64,000 bases of DNA, from the NCBI GenBank assembly GCA_024811115.1, contig JAKOGH010001085.1:62001-126000 (forward strand), in the 5' to 3' direction. Shown here in pieces: positions 11,157 to 23,725 of this stretch. Position 1 is the first letter of the stretch; the number at the start of each line of letters is the position of its first letter. The DNA comes from Terana coerulea. Taxonomy: Eukaryota; Basidiomycota; Agaricomycetes; Polyporales; Phanerochaetaceae. The translations under genes and the position numbers were made by a program. The notes beneath the pieces were generated by a model. That model saw only the letters and a list, made by a program, of their open reading frames with translations. It searched no databases and was not told where the DNA came from.

Positions 11157-13154
11157 TCAGTGCTCGCCGAAGAATTCCTTCACCACGTTACCGAAGATGC
11201 CGATGGCTCTCTTCATTTCCGGGAATTCGGCGTTGCTGAAGGAGATGCGGAAGTGACCGTGCCCGTTGTCGTTCACCTCGTCGTCGGCAGCAAAGTACCA
11301 GCCAGGAGCAATAAGGAGACCGGCTTCGGCGAGCTTGGTGAACAGTTGCATCTCGAGCGTCTCTTCATCGCCCTCCTTGAACGAAGGGTGCAGTTCAAAG
11401 TGAACCGCCAACTGCAGGGACATTAGTGCCCGAGACCCGCGCAGATGGCAGGTAGACGTACCCATATGAACATCCCGGAGGTTGGTGGGACGAAGCTGAA
11501 GATCTTCTTGTACGACTGCTTCTCGGACCGGGTCTTGGGCTTCAAAGCAGCTTCGTACACATCACAGCCCGACCAGACGGGCTTGTACGCAGTCGACTGC
11601 TTCACGTCAAACTCCTCCTTCAGATTATCAATGAAGTAGTCCCGACGGGATCTGTACTCAATCGCAAGACCTGGGATAGAAAATCAACACCCATCATTCT
11701 GGATGTCAAACCATTGTGGCGTACCATGCAGCCATCGGACAAAGCCATCATACTTCCAGGTCGTGAGCAGCTGCGTAACCAAAGACTGTCGTAATTTATC
11801 AGGGAAGTTCAGGGATGCACATACGCCCATAAGGACCCACCTGACCGAACCCACAAGGCGCTTGGGTTGTAGTTTCACCCTGCCGTTCGAGACGTTCAGC
11901 CAAGATTGGGCTGCACGTGAACCAGCCGAGCCTGCTACCGGGGGCGATGGACTACATAAATCAATGAGCTAGATACGCGCCGCATCAATCAAAGGAATTT
12001 ACCTTCGAGAACGTGTCGAGTCGGATGACACGTCCCTGGTAGTCGTACTTCAGGTAGCTCGGTGCGAGACCGGCAAGGAACTTGGACTCGTCGTGCTTGA
12101 CAGCGGCCATGCTCCTTTCGGACTTGGGCTTATACGGGCCCTGCTGCAAGAAGTAGTAGGGGTCGTCTTCAACGATGATGACGTCGAACTTGACGCAGAT
12201 GTCGTATATTTCCTGCTTGCGCTTGCCACCCATGGTCTACGCGAATGAGGTTGCTGGTCAAGAAGTACAGGGCTTGCCACTTACTGCGCCGCTAGGGTTC
12301 TGGCCTACAGGAACAGTGTACATAACGTGAGGCCTGCATGAAAATTAGAGAGGGAAGTAATTCAGCTGAGCACGTGTGCGCACCTCTTCGCACCGCGAGC
12401 AGTCTCATCCCACTCAGACAGCAGCTTGTGCAGCTCATCTGCCCGCATGCCCTCCGAGTCCATAGCCACTGAAATCGGCGTGACATTGTACGGCTTGCTG
12501 GCGTACACGGCGGACGGGTACGTCCACTCCTCCGTGATGAAGAACTCGCCCGGGTTGCAGAGCGTCAAGACGGCCCTCGACCATCCGTCTGTGTTGCCGG
12601 TGTGGACCAACGTCGTGAAGTCCGCGTAGGCGGGCTTGTAGACCCGAGCAGAGAATTCCTTCAGGAACTTCTGGAGCGGGAGAATGCCCTGAGCGGTACC
12701 GTACTGCAGCGCGACAGCCAGGTTGACCTCATTCAGCGGGCTGCTAGTGGCGTACTTCGGGATAGTGATCGACTGCGTCTTCTCCCTTGAGGAACCGAAT
12801 AGCTTCCAAAACCACGATGTGGACTCCTCTTGGGCGGGCTCAAGAGCGAACGAGTCCGGGACGAGAGCTGCGGAGCGAATTAGTAAAAGCGATGCGAGAC
12901 AGGGGCCGTTACAGGGCGTACCACTAGCAGATACGTCCGCGAACGGGAAGTACGACGGATTGGGCATGCCTGCGATCATTCAGTAAACCTTATTTACTGC
13001 CAAACTAATGGTGCTCACCTCCTGCGAGCGCAATGAGGTTTGGGTTGCCCATGTACTTCGCCAGACCCTTCAACGGCGATGTAATCCTGCGGCGAGACAG
13101 GTCCGAAAGGTGGTGTGAAAGGTCCACCGCCTTGTTCTGCGTTTCTGCGGCCAT
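11157..13154 (-). CDS. ARO8-type PLP-dependent aminotransferase (aromatic amino acid / 2-aminoadipate)
   Basis: Fold-type I pyridoxal-phosphate aminotransferase of the ARO8/kynurenine-aminotransferase-II group, which transaminates aromatic amino acids or 2-aminoadipate with 2-oxoglutarate. It starts MAAETQNKAVDLSHHLSDLS at 13154, then has the family N-terminal block SPLKGLAKYMGNPNLIALAGG. The PLP-phosphate region LVHTGNTDGWSRA, the motif VPVGQNPSGA, IVEDDPYYFLQ and the Schiff-base lysine in RLDTFSK followed across an intron by SIAPGSRLGWF are all present. The C-terminus has GMFIWV and GHFRISFSNAE. About seven short introns with good GT..AG borders join in frame, and no break was seen. The protein is about 540 residues, normal for ARO8. 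Substrate preference cannot be read from sequence. It lies downstream of no obvious partner; REB1 follows on the same strand 257 bp away. Confidence 0.9.
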
Positions 13155-15057
13155 CTTGACGGTGTATTAGATGCAACGACGAACGAAAGGTGGGCGAAGG
13201 TGTCCGGAGAGAGAGCAAGAGACCTGCAGCACTGCGGGGTCTGGTTCCGCCCCATATGTATGATATGACTAAGGCGTCAGGGCAGGGTTGTGTGAATGGC
13301 GGTCCCGATGCCGCAGCGGACGCGTGCTGAGCCTGATAAGCGGGCCGACGGCGGGTCTCACTGCGCACACAACGCTTGAAACGGCGGACAGAGGTCGAAA
13401 GGCGTTGAGGACAAGGTACTTGTAGGCGTTTGCCGGCGTGGATCCGCTTGACAGGGTGCTTGAAAGTGCGATCTTGGAAGATTCGGTGTAGTGCGCCCTT
13501 GCGCAATTTCAGCACCGCATGAGGAAATGCGAACCATCTGAGAGGACTCAAAGCGTCTAGACGCAGCATGTATGCGCAGAAGCCTCATTTGAGCCTCACT
13601 GTGAGAAACTGCACACAGCCACAAGAAGAGTCTTCTCATCCGATAGACAGAATATGGACGCGTAGCATTCAAGTCAAGCGGAAATTATACACCAGTTGCC
13701 GCGCAGAAATCAAGAAAACGGCGCGCATAACCTAAGACATACTACCAAACGAAATTCAGTCGCATCACACATGACCAGCACTGGGCTCATGTGTAACCTA
13801 CAACCTTTCTGGCGGTGTGAGCAGATATCGTCGCGCTCGACTTTCAGTGGATAGGTGGCGTAGACACTCGTGTCATGAAGCTCCCCTCCCTCCTTCTACA
13901 CAGGGAGCCATACTTCGCGCGCTCGCTCCCACGCGTCGGGTTAGGCTGTATAGTATGTTCGCAAAGAGTCATAGCCTCTGTACTGCACCTCAGCATAAAG
14001 ATCTGTCAAAATACGTTTGGTACGTACCCAAGGAGAACCCAACCTGCAGCCTAACAAGAAGCGCGATGGATGCTAGTGCACGCAGGTCGGCTGACCGCTA
14101 GGAGGTAAGCGGGAGGTCTGGCAAGAAGATTTTGTCAGGACACGGTTGGGAGAGCCAGAGACGGTCCAGTAACTCACCACAGACGCCAGACACGACATGG
14201 TGGGGATACGGGCAACCCACAGAAAAGACGGGCTGCCCGCCGTCCCTTTATGCTGCGTGTGGAGATCGGATCAATATACACCTCCTACTCGTTCGGCGGT
14301 ACAGAGGAGTCATCCTGGCGCCTCGGAGAAACACGCAGATGCAGATCCGCCATAATGGAGGACGGAGCTGGTCTTTGTACTTGCTGTTGTCAGCAGGATA
14401 GACGATCCACGCGAGTATGAGGCACCATTATCAAGCAGCGTCACCAGAGTCGAGCCAGGATAGTCAGATCCCGATTGCTGCAGGGCTAGATGGGCATGCT
14501 CGTGTGAGCCACGCATATGGACCTATAGATACAATTGATCAACTAGAAGGGGATACTTCGAGCGCAACAGTTCGTTTGAAAGCGCGAAACCCCGCGCACG
14601 GCAAGCTTGAGCTCCCGAGACCACGAATTCGTTATAAGCGATCCATAACTGCGAGTGTAGGGATCGTGTAGTGGCCCAATGGGGTGAGCAGCAGCTGAAG
14701 TCGGCCGCAGACGGTGGATACATCGTGTCAGTGCAGCAGAAGCAGCGTGCGGCTTGGTGGTCGGGAGGAGAAATGCGGGATGGCGTTGAGGTCATCGAAT
14801 ACTGGGACTGCCTCATTTGGTAAGTGTGTACCGGTGCTGCTCCGTGGTGATCAGCGCCGGCTTACTTCAGGCCTGACTTATCCATCAACGACCTCCATCT
14901 CTGCTCAGAGCAGTCCTCATCCCTCAACGTAGGAGGCGGGAAGGAATAGGGATAGTTGGTTGAGGGCAGAAGAGAGGTGCGTGGCTCTCGCTGATACTCA
15001 GGGACTTGATTAACCATACCCAATGCGCACTACAGGCTCAGGATCATCGTAGACAGG
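13155..15057. other. Intergenic stretch, no credible gene seen
   Basis: About 1.9 kb separate the divergently read aminotransferase and zinc-knuckle genes, so both promoters should be here. Open frames are short and lack recognisable motifs or exon chains. No tRNA-like or repeated structure was noticed. Confidence 0.5.
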
Positions 15058-15823
15058 ATGGCGTATCAGTTCTCTCGGAAGGGGTGCTTCAAGTGTGGCA
15101 ACTGTGCGTAGGATCGTCTTTTCGCGCACATCCTCATTCTCAACGGCGAGCAGTGGGCCATATTGCGGAGAATTGCACGTCGGAGCAGCGTCTCTGCTAC
15201 AATTGTCGCCAGCCGGGCCATGAGTCGGCGGCGTGCCCGTCTCCTCGTACGGTCGCTGCGAAGCAGTGCTACTCCTGCGGCGGAGTTGGCCACATTCAGG
15301 CAGAGTGCCCCAGCCTGAGGGTTCAGTCTGGCGGAGGAGGCCAAAAGTGCTACGTGAGTTCCGCCTAGCTTCCCAAAGCGCGCACGCTAATTCGTACCTC
15401 CAGAACTGCGGTCGGTTCGGTCACATCGCACGCGCCTGCACCGGTGCTGCCGGGTCTGGAGCTGGAGCATTTGCCTCCCGCGCCCCGCCTCCTGGACGTT
15501 CGCTGAACACGTCCACCTTGCCCCCGGTCAAATGCTACCGCTGCGGAGGCCCCAACCATATGGCAAGGTATGTCCCAGGCCGCGACCGTAGCAAGCATCG
15601 GTACTGACTTCAGCCTCAGGGACTGCCTTGCCGCTCCAGGCACTACGGTGGCTGAGGGTGCCCCTGCAGGCGGTAACCCAAACAAGAGCAAGACCTGCTA
15701 CAAGTGCCAGCAGGAGGGTCACGTAAGTCTTCACCCCGTTCCGAATCAATATTGTTGCACATTAACTCCCCGCCCGAATAGATTGCCCGGGACTGCCCCG
15801 AGAATGCCGAGTTTGCTTCTTGA
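15058..15823 (+). CDS. CCHC zinc-knuckle nucleic-acid-binding protein (CNBP/Gis2-like)
   Basis: Small single-stranded nucleic-acid-binding protein of the CNBP/Gis2/Byr3 family, known elsewhere for binding mRNA and ribosome-associated RNA. Five exons (15058-15103, 15154-15353, 15404-15567, 15620-15722, 15782-15823) join in frame to 184 residues. There are six CX2CX4HX4C knuckles: CFKCGNLGHIAENC, CYNCRQPGHESAAC, CYSCGGVGHIQAEC, CYNCGRFGHIARAC, CYRCGGPNHMARDC and CYKCQQEGHIARDC. All zinc ligands are present. Knuckles 1, 4, 5 and 6 are split by or adjoin introns, so the exon joins themselves recreate the motif, which supports the model. A Gly/Ala/Pro-rich linker of about 35 residues separates knuckles 4 and 5, a normal arrangement in fungal members. 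Confidence 0.92.
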
Positions 15824-17726
15824 TCGACGCGTGGTCTGTGAATCCACGACGAGCCCCAAGGTTGTGCATGGTGCTGGCAGAAGAAGTTTTTGCTGTGATG
15901 GTTGTCCCACGATATAATTTATCCACACTGCGTATGAACGAGAATGCGAATCTGATACCTGAAATACGTCCAAGTGATCAGTAGGGGCTCTGCACTGACA
16001 AGATCCAATGAATAGTGAACCAGGGTCCGGCATGGTAGAGTGTATGCGGAGGTGAATTTCGGCTTTCCCCGCAGCAGTATTTGTGTCTAACATCCGTCCG
16101 ACTCTAGTTCCTCCGAAAGTTGGCTTCGCGCCCCGTTTCTATATTGGTGCTAGCACTGCTTGTTACACATACGAAGTCAGGGTCGTCGAATGTGCTCCCG
16201 ATGCCGTCCTTTCCACCGGACAGGAGCGGCAATAGCTCAAAAATGTACTGGTTCCTGAGTAGCGCCCGACCCGCACAGTTGTAACGAGGAAAACTATCGC
16301 TGAATTCGCATACGCTGATGAAGATTGTCAGAGTTTCTCGCAGAGGAAGGCCGCAAGAGATTGTGCTAATATGGTGGACCGACAGGCATGCCTCATAATA
16401 TGCGTTCGCTACAGTTTGAGAGCGAAAGCCGCCGGTGAGCAGTTGTTACATTTCTCCAACACGCTAGAGGCTCTCCCTCAAACGCACTAACCCGTTCCGG
16501 AGCACAGCATACGATTCTAGTATCGGAGTTAACCGTAAAATGCCAAGTAAGCGAGCGCTATCCGTCAGATGCTGCAAGTTCTTGACATGCCATCGTCGTC
16601 TTTGGGTCACAGAGACACGAACGCCCGGTCAGCCGGCACAGCTGTAGTGCGGGCGGAAATGCGCCACTGTCAAAAATTCTGCGGTCCGTCGGGCACGCAA
16701 GCAATGCCTGCGCACACATGTGTGCGAGGCTGAGGCCCAAGCAAGCAAGCAGTTCCCATTGAAGGATTCAAACGCGCACGAGACAACCCTCAAAGAACCC
16801 AGTATGTCATGGGAATAGTTTTTTGTTGGTGATGCATACTGACTCAATGTTCTAGGCTCACCTACGTATGGCCCTCGAAATATTTTCATTCGCCCATTAT
16901 CGACACGCAGCATCCAATGAAAATTGGGGGCTACGTCCCTGGATCGTCGTGACTCTGCGCCAGGGACCGCGTGCTGCTCGAGTCATATGAACGGTACGGC
17001 CGCACCTTCGTACCCTTTCGCGTGTTGCTCATTGAGGTTCTCGCGCATAGTGGCGTTCATTATCTGTCACATCTCCGCGACTATAGAGCTAGTCGCCTTC
17101 TATCGACGGCCCGCTCACCCATACTTGACATGCGGCACGAGTAGGATCGCGGGTAGGCTCGCTGTATCTGGCGTGGGCAGCGGGCACGCGTCTGTAGGGG
17201 CGGTCTCCGTGGCGCTGCGGCGGCACAAGGCATTCTCATCATATGGCATCTCTTCTCCGGGGCTTCCTGTTCTGACCGGGATGTCGAAACGACTGTATAG
17301 TGTTTAAGGTGAGACATAGCTTTTTCAAGTCACGAAGCGCAGCAATAAATTAAGGGAACCCTTTCCAAACAGTGACGTCCACTATCGCGTATCCACGTAT
17401 CTGTCATTCATAATCTGCCACATGAACCGGTGTATGCGATCTTCGGACGTAATGACTCGCTCGCGCAGCTTTTGGGGCTTGTGAAAGGGGGTCAACTGTC
17501 TTGGTAGTAACAACGACGATGAACACGTTTACCGTGCACCCGTACAGGGTCCTAGCGTTTGGCGTCACGATTAAGTTTTCAGCCGTGATCGCGGAAGCAC
17601 CCGTCACACGGTAGACGGAACTGGTGCAAGGTTTCGGTAAGTTCTACCTTGTCTAAGCTATCCACCAACTTCGGGCTGATAGATGTCGTAAAATGCAGCT
17701 CCAGACCCGTCTATAATGGGTAGAAA

Positions 17727-17777
17727 AGGCCCTCCAGAGAGGGCCTAACCCAGGAGTCCCTGCGCCACTACTCCTGG
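17727..17777. repeat. Two adjacent perfect hairpins in noncoding DNA
   Basis: The first hairpin is AGGCCCTC, loop CAGA, GAGGGCCT (17727-17746), a perfect 8-bp stem with a 4-nt loop. Three bases later CCAGGAGT (17750-17757) pairs with ACTCCTGG (17770-17777) across a 12-nt loop. Both stems could form in RNA from either strand. No coding frame crosses them. They could be the 3' part of a small structured RNA, but no family was recognised. Confidence 0.75.
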
Positions 17778-17897
17778 ATCGCATCCCGTGCCATTCATCG
17801 ATCGAGCTTAGAACCTCGTTCGCTCGTGCCGCCCGACCTGAGGGCCGTCGTGACCGCAGTTGGATTTATCCGAGCGGGAGGCCAAGTCGCGTCCGAC

Positions 17898-17905
17898 TAT
17901 AAATA
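17898..17905 (+). promoter_or_regulatory. TATA-like box ahead of possible short spliced transcript
   Basis: TATAAATA is followed by a pyrimidine-rich leader, a GTAAGT donor at about 17960, an acceptor near 18023, an ATG at 18101 (MASPR) with an immediate GTAAGT donor, and another CACACAG acceptor near 18170. The reading frame then closes after about 23 more residues. The order resembles the 5' end of a highly expressed fungal gene, but no protein was recognised downstream. Confidence 0.3.
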
Positions 17906-18810
17906 CAGCGATGTTTACTTCAACACTTTCTCCATTCCCCCACCACCTCCAGCGTGCTCTGTAAGTGATCATTCCCCATCGCCATCCCGGCAGACTCTCA
18001 TATTCACTCCCTCACGATCCTAGCTGCGGACAGGCATTCCTACGGACCCAACGGTCCCCCTCTTTTCGTCCGTTCCATCCGCTTCTTGTAAGGCTGCACG
18101 ATGGCCTCCCCTCGAGTAAGTCACCTGGTCTGTATGCCTCCGATATGTTGCTGAAAGCTTGTCACACAGGTGAGGACAGCGCTGCTTCCCTGCCGTGCCC
18201 CAACTTGCCGCGAGCTCTTTGCTCAGCCTTGCACGAAGTAGGAACGTACGCAGTCGCGGGTGATCTCCAAGTACGAGGTGTGTCATCAATATTTGTTGAC
18301 TATATGCGCTTAGGCTGACCCCGTTTTTAGGTTATGCATGCAACATGAGGAGTCTTCACGGACTTCGGCGTACGCTCGAGTGGAAATTCTGTTGCGACTA
18401 GTATACTCCACTAATCGCCCCTCCTGTCATTACTACGCATTTCCATTGTTGTTTGAACTCTGAAGGTTCTCCTTTGAGATGAATCTACGCCATGAGGACT
18501 ATCACAGACTCTGTGAGTTATCTACAGCCGAGCAATCATATTCACAGTGCATGGTGAGAAATCACAGTGCAGTCAATACTACTGCATCGCAGACGGTCAT
18601 AGCTTTCACGGGCCCCATCACTCAAAGAACAGCAAGGCTTGCGCCGGTGGACAGAATAATTACGACGCGGGCTCTGAGTAACACCAATCAAATTTATTTG
18701 AGAATTGCTACTAAGTTCGCACGAGTCTGTGGCGAGTGGTTGTACACTACACGCTGCGCATACTCTGCAGGGCACGCCTGAGAGTAACCGACAGCGACGA
18801 CACACGTCAA

Positions 18811-19610
18811 TCATGATTTTCCAGCACCATACAGTTCTAGACAGCGTGCTTCAAAGGCAGACACCATCATCTTCGAGACCTGCCCAAAGAACATCTGCGA
18901 CGCTCCAGCAAAAGCAGGGTTTGCGAACAGGAATGCGAGGTCCAGCGTAACTAAGGTCGGGCCCTTGTCGGAGTCTCTCTGGCTGGCAGATGAACTATGT
19001 GTTGAAGGTGAAGATGGTGCAGACAGAGGAGGTGCATTGCTCGCATGAGGTGAGCTAGGTGAGGCCGGTTGGAAGCGCCATACGGTCGACAAGCTTTTGA
19101 AGATCGGACTTGATGACGAAGCAACGGCCTGCATTGCGTGAGGCTTTCGTTCATACGACACCAGTAATGGTGCGCTCACCTCGACCGAGAGATTCGGCGT
19201 GCATGTGACAGTGCTTGTGTAGGATGCCTCCAGAGCCATGAAACGAGCTGTCATTTCAACCTCCATTCGAGAGACTCCGCTGGCTTCTGCGGGGGATTTG
19301 GATAATACCCGAGCGTCTGTGCAGTAGGGGAGAAACCGGGGATACGAGTCTACATCTGTGACAACGTTGTAGAGCTGGGTGGACCCGTAGCTAGAGCGAA
19401 CGTCGCTTTAAGTTCGATCCCAACACTGAACCAGTATGAACGGAGTACGCACGGGAATATCTTTCGCTCATGATACGTTTGAGGTTCGTCCGAGCTTGGC
19501 GGGAGAAACGATGACAGACTTGGAGGCGTGAAAATTGCCCGTGTGCATGACTTGTAAGGTACTATCTTGATTCCATGTCTTGAGGCGGTGAGAGAGCGGG
19601 ATAGCAACAT
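18811..19610 (-). CDS. COQ10: COQ10, coenzyme Q-binding START-domain protein, mitochondrial
   Basis: Mitochondrial inner-membrane protein with a START/polyketide-cyclase fold that binds coenzyme Q and is needed for its efficient use and synthesis. Three exons (19610-19453, 19390-19180, 19128-18811) join in frame to 228 residues. The Arg/Ser-rich start MLLSRSLTASRHGIK fits a mitochondrial presequence. Family landmarks are HERKIFPYGSTQLYNVVTDV, DSYPRFLPYC, SRMEVEMTARF and the C-terminal LDLAFLFANPAFAGASQMFF with VSKMMVSAFEARC. A Ser/Pro-rich insert (about residues 140-170) is larger than in yeast Coq10. It is divergent from the coiled-coil gene, 348 bp apart. Confidence 0.88.
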
Positions 19611-19958
19611 GTCGCACTCTTCTGCGCTCCGACGGCGGAACGGAAGGAAACGTCAGTAGACGCCCATTACGCCGGCGCCACAAAGCGCGTCAGCCAGATC
19701 ACCTGCTTGCGCGCTCCTTGTGTTTGGTTGGTTTCCCACTGTTTCCCATTTCCGTCACTGTGGGCAAGGCCCTGGAGACCTTCTCTGCCTCCGAGCCGTC
19801 CCTCTTCCTCCCCCTTTGCACTGCCATGAACTTTTAAACGACATCTGTGTACAATTACTAGCTGGAAAATACCCTGATATCGATACGTGCTCAAAATCTC
19901 AACCCTATACCCGCACCGCTTGAATCCTACTGTCTCAACCTACGCTAACTTTCCATAA

Positions 19959-22895
19959 ATGGATGCACATCTTGAATACTCTGACGACTCGGGGAGGTGC
20001 GTGCTGGAATCAATCTCTGTAGACTTTGTGCATTGACAAGGCTTGTAGCTCGGACCAACTGAGCAATCCACATGTAAATGTCCAATCACCTACGCCTCCG
20101 TATTCGCACACGCCACCACCAGAAGACTCGCATTATGCTCCGTCGGATGATGGCCGCATGGCCATGCATGAAAGAGCCCAGCATTCTCCTAGGGAAAGAG
20201 TGCGCTCCAGTGCCAACCGGGACCTCATGAAGCTCCTAGTGAGTGAGGAACTAGAATTCAAGCAAACGCGGAAATTCCTTCGCACTGCTCTCGCTAGGTT
20301 GGACAATGAAACTGAGCGAGCCCAAGAGGCAGAGCGACGCGCTCTTGAGCTCGCAGAACGCTTCAAAGTTGTCAACGACGCTCGAATGACTGCTCAGCAA
20401 GACCTCAGCCGGGTGAATGAGGAGCTCAGGCTATACAAGGTTCAGTACGACAACGCCCAACGAGAGATCCTCAGAGGCCAAGAGATTCTGAAGGATATGG
20501 AAGCGCAGCGAGATGATGCAGAGGCTGCAGCAGCTAGAGCCAGGACGACCGCGAGGAAGCTGAAGGAGCAGCAGCTCATGATGAGGGCGCGGGAAGAAGG
20601 GCGAAAGGCCGGCTACGCGGAAGGGCTACGAAGAGGTCTGGAGCAGGCTGCTATAGAGCGCTCCCGTACTGCTTCAGAGGACGAAGAAGAACCGCTTCCT
20701 GCACACGATGGCGTGGATTCGACGCAAGACAACGCTACGATAGGTTCTCGCGCTGAACCGCTCGATGGAATCGCCATGCGTAACTTTTCAACTCCGGCAC
20801 CTAGCATCCCGGTGGACTCCCCTATACCTCAGCGTCCTATCCCTGCACTCTCCGCACCAGCCGATTTCGGAGGACAACAAGGGTCCCGATTCCGCGAGCA
20901 CGGCATCGGCGTGAGCCCAGCAGTTACTAACGCATCTCTCCCGCTAGGCGCATCCCAAGGACAGCAACCACCGATGCGCCCTCATTCCGCAGCTAGTTCT
21001 GCCGCCCCTCCTGACGGCTGGGTTCCTGAGATGTCCGCGGATGGTCGCATATATTTACCTACGCCGCACGAAATGCAACGCCCCGCTACCCCGAGCTCGC
21101 CCACCCCTATCCCTCCACCCGCCATGCAGTCTGGTGGTCCATCTCAACAACGCATTAATAGAAACTACGGATACGACAAACCGGGGACGCCTTCTCTCGC
21201 CGAATCCATTCCAACATCCATGTCCACAACGGTCTCCCAATTCGATATCGTCAATTCTCCTCAGCAAAGACAGCGTATTCTTGCTGAACAGCGGAAACCA
21301 GCCTTGAGCGTGATTCACGAGGTCGCTAGCTCGCGCGAATACACGCCTATACAGAGCCCTGAGGTGAATACCCGGCCGTCATATGCCAGCATGCGCGATT
21401 TCCCCAACTCTTCGGACAGGCATCCGATGCCTGAGCCTATCGTATTTCCACCTGGGCCCGAAGCTCCTCTGGGCTCAGATGAGTCTTCGTCTGTGATGAG
21501 TCCCCGGAGCCGCGCGGACAGCCAACGGTTGGCGGATGCTCTGAGATATGGCAATCCTGAAGTCGCAGACGAAATCCGAAGCAATGCCAGTGCGAGCGGT
21601 GTAGGTCATTCTGCGTTCAGGTCACCGATACGTTATTGAGTTATCTCCCAGATTCGGTCCAATCCATCCTTCAGCAGCTTGGGTAGAAACCGCCCGACCC
21701 ATCTCACTACGCCCGCACCTCTTGGGACCCTTACCCCTCAGCATGGACTCCTTCGTCCTTCGTCCGGATCTCTGAAGGACAAGCGTCCCCGCTCCTCAAT
21801 GTCTCAAAGATCGGCCGGCTCTGCTGCAAGTGGCTATCCTCCATCGTCATCTCAGGAGTTTGCAATTGAAGTGATACCACCGGTATGTTGCCTACGAGTT
21901 GCGTTGAATAATGATTGATTGACTGGCTCGATTAGTCGGGTCCACCATCTTCCGGAGGATTCTCTCCCCAGCGGCAACTGGAAGGATGGCTTTCTCCTAA
22001 CACGGCTCCCGCTGAGTTGCCTGCCCAGCCCGTCCAACAGCCCGTCATTCCTACCGTTCCAAACTCACCATCAATGGGTCGGTATCCGTCTCTGGGGGTT
22101 ATACCTGAAGCGACACCAGGAATGCCCCAAGTCAGTTCACTTCCACCCGGATTTGTTCCATCGCCACAGCCCGGCAGTACAAACCTACCCCCTGCTGCTT
22201 CGTCATCATCCAAGCCACCACCACCGAACATTTATGCCGGGTATGCACCACCCCCGCGAGGAGTGCCTGTGCAACGTTCAGCCTCCTCGACATCCTCAGC
22301 ATCCAGCGAATTCCCGAAAGCAATGCATTCACGGTCACGGTCTATGGGACAAGCTAGCACTGACAGCCTTCCTCTCAGGACCAAAACCCCGCTGGGCCGC
22401 CCGCCGTCCTCCACATCTGGTGGTCCTAACATATACCAGGCTGCCCCAATTCCAGCTGGCGTTAACTACCCTGCCCCTCCCGGCCCTCCGAGATCGACCA
22501 CACCGGGAGCTGGTGCTATGAGTCCCCGGACGGTGGCTTCGCGACTCTCAGGGCACGGGCGGAGTTTAAGTTTGAATGCTGGAAGCACACCTGCGCCCTC
22601 GACTCGGCCGCTTTCCACGGCGCCCGCACCTAAGCTCAGGCGGATGCCGTCTGATGCGTCGACCAACAGTGCCGTCTCGGGCATGTCGAAGTCTTCTCGC
22701 AAGTCTTCGTACGGCCACTACGATCCCGGTACCTATGTCGACCCCGCGTTCCTGGCGAGCTCAGAGGACCTGAGGCTTTCGCCGAACACGAATGCGAATA
22801 CGTGGGCCAATACCGGTGGTAGGCCGACGAGCCAGGCGCAGCCTGGTAGTCGAAACTCGCCTGCGTTATCGTACGCATCGCTTCAGCCTCGATAA
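19959..22895 (+). CDS. Coiled-coil protein with long Pro/Ser-rich tail, function unknown
   Basis: I do not recognise a named family. Four exons (19959-19996, 20049-21600, 21652-21882, 21936-22895) join in frame to 926 residues, starting MDAHLEYSDDSG. A heptad-rich coiled coil runs from about residue 60 to 210 (for example LVSEELEFKQTRKFLRTALA to ARTTARKLKEQQLMMRA), closing with a basic motif EEGRKAGYAEGLRRGLEQA. The rest is low-complexity Pro/Ser/Thr sequence with many SP and TP sites and no predicted globular fold, so it is likely a scaffold or a phosphorylated cytoskeletal or trafficking adaptor; that is inference. The exon chain is clean, with no frame breaks. Confidence 0.75.
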
Positions 22896-22985
22896 CGAAC
22901 CGTATATATATAGACATATATGCTGAATGGACACTATTCTTGATTAATGTTTCGTACTGTATATTAGCTATGAACTGTACCAACC

Positions 22986-23725
22986 TCATGACCACAATGC
23001 GATAGGCCACGGACCCATTTCCCTGCAAGGAGGCAACGAATGCACGCTATCTGGCTGGTTCCCAAGCAGGTTTTCGTACACGACGAGGTTGTTGAGGAAT
23101 TGCAGTCTCTATAAATTTGGAGCTTCGAAGCGTCGGTCGGGAAGCCGTACGGTATATCCTCTTCGTCACTCAACGAGATGTCCTCGTCCTGTGCAAGCCG
23201 TTCTGGACCAGCCTTGTAACGCCATGAAAACACGGGGTTTTCTTTGTTGGGAGCGGTTTTAAGCGTCGTTGCAGGTACGACAGTCTTGCCGTGCCTGGAC
23301 CTCATAATGAGCACCTTCTCGCCGTACCCCTCGTCGTCTTTTGAGGGCAGTCGAAAGGAGACCTTCTCGATCTCGCCGCGCTCGGCCATGTCCTCGAGCA
23401 CCAGCGTTTTGAGGAACCTAACGAACATGGTCAAGCCGGTCGCATCTGGCTGCGCATATAGGCAAACTCACTTCATAGAGCGTATGGGGTGACCCTGGTG
23501 CTTCGGCTGTGGTGGCAGCTTCCACCTGGCATTTGGCGTATGTCCAGGCGGTGGCGCACCATACACCTTCTGCGGATGCGGGTCCGTCGCGCTGGGAAAC
23601 AGCCTGAGGGCCTCTTCGCAGATTTCGTGATGGTTCAAGGCAACGGCATCCTGTCTCGCGCGGAAGACACCCCGGACGACGTTTCGCGCCTGTGCGGTGC
23701 TCGCCGCGACAAACAGCCGGTTCAT
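22986..23725 (-). CDS. Small protein, probably mitochondrial, unknown function
   Basis: Two exons join in frame through an intron at about 23473-23417: MNRLFVAASTAQARNVVRGV starts the first (with YGAPPPGHTPNARWKLPPQP), and FLKTLVLEDMAERGEIEKVS opens the second. The N-terminus is basic and lacks acids, consistent with a mitochondrial presequence. The short KFLKT..LEDMAERGEIEKV block resembles small mitoribosome-associated proteins, but this is not a firm assignment. Near 23110 the frame seems to change: reading on in the other frame gives RLQFLNNLVVYENLLGNQP and a stop at 22986, while the unshifted frame stops at 22964. It ends tail-to-tail with the coiled-coil gene about 90 bp away. Confidence 0.55.

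Larger units (their letters stand above)
15824..18810. other. 3-kb gene-poor stretch
   Basis: No open frame here shows a domain, a plausible exon chain or fungal-type splice signals over any length. Two features stand out and are listed separately: a tandem pair of hairpins at 17727-17777 and a TATA-like box at 17898 followed by splice-like signals. It is flanked by the end of the zinc-knuckle gene and the end of COQ10, which point towards each other, so it is mostly 3' flanking DNA. Confidence 0.5.
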
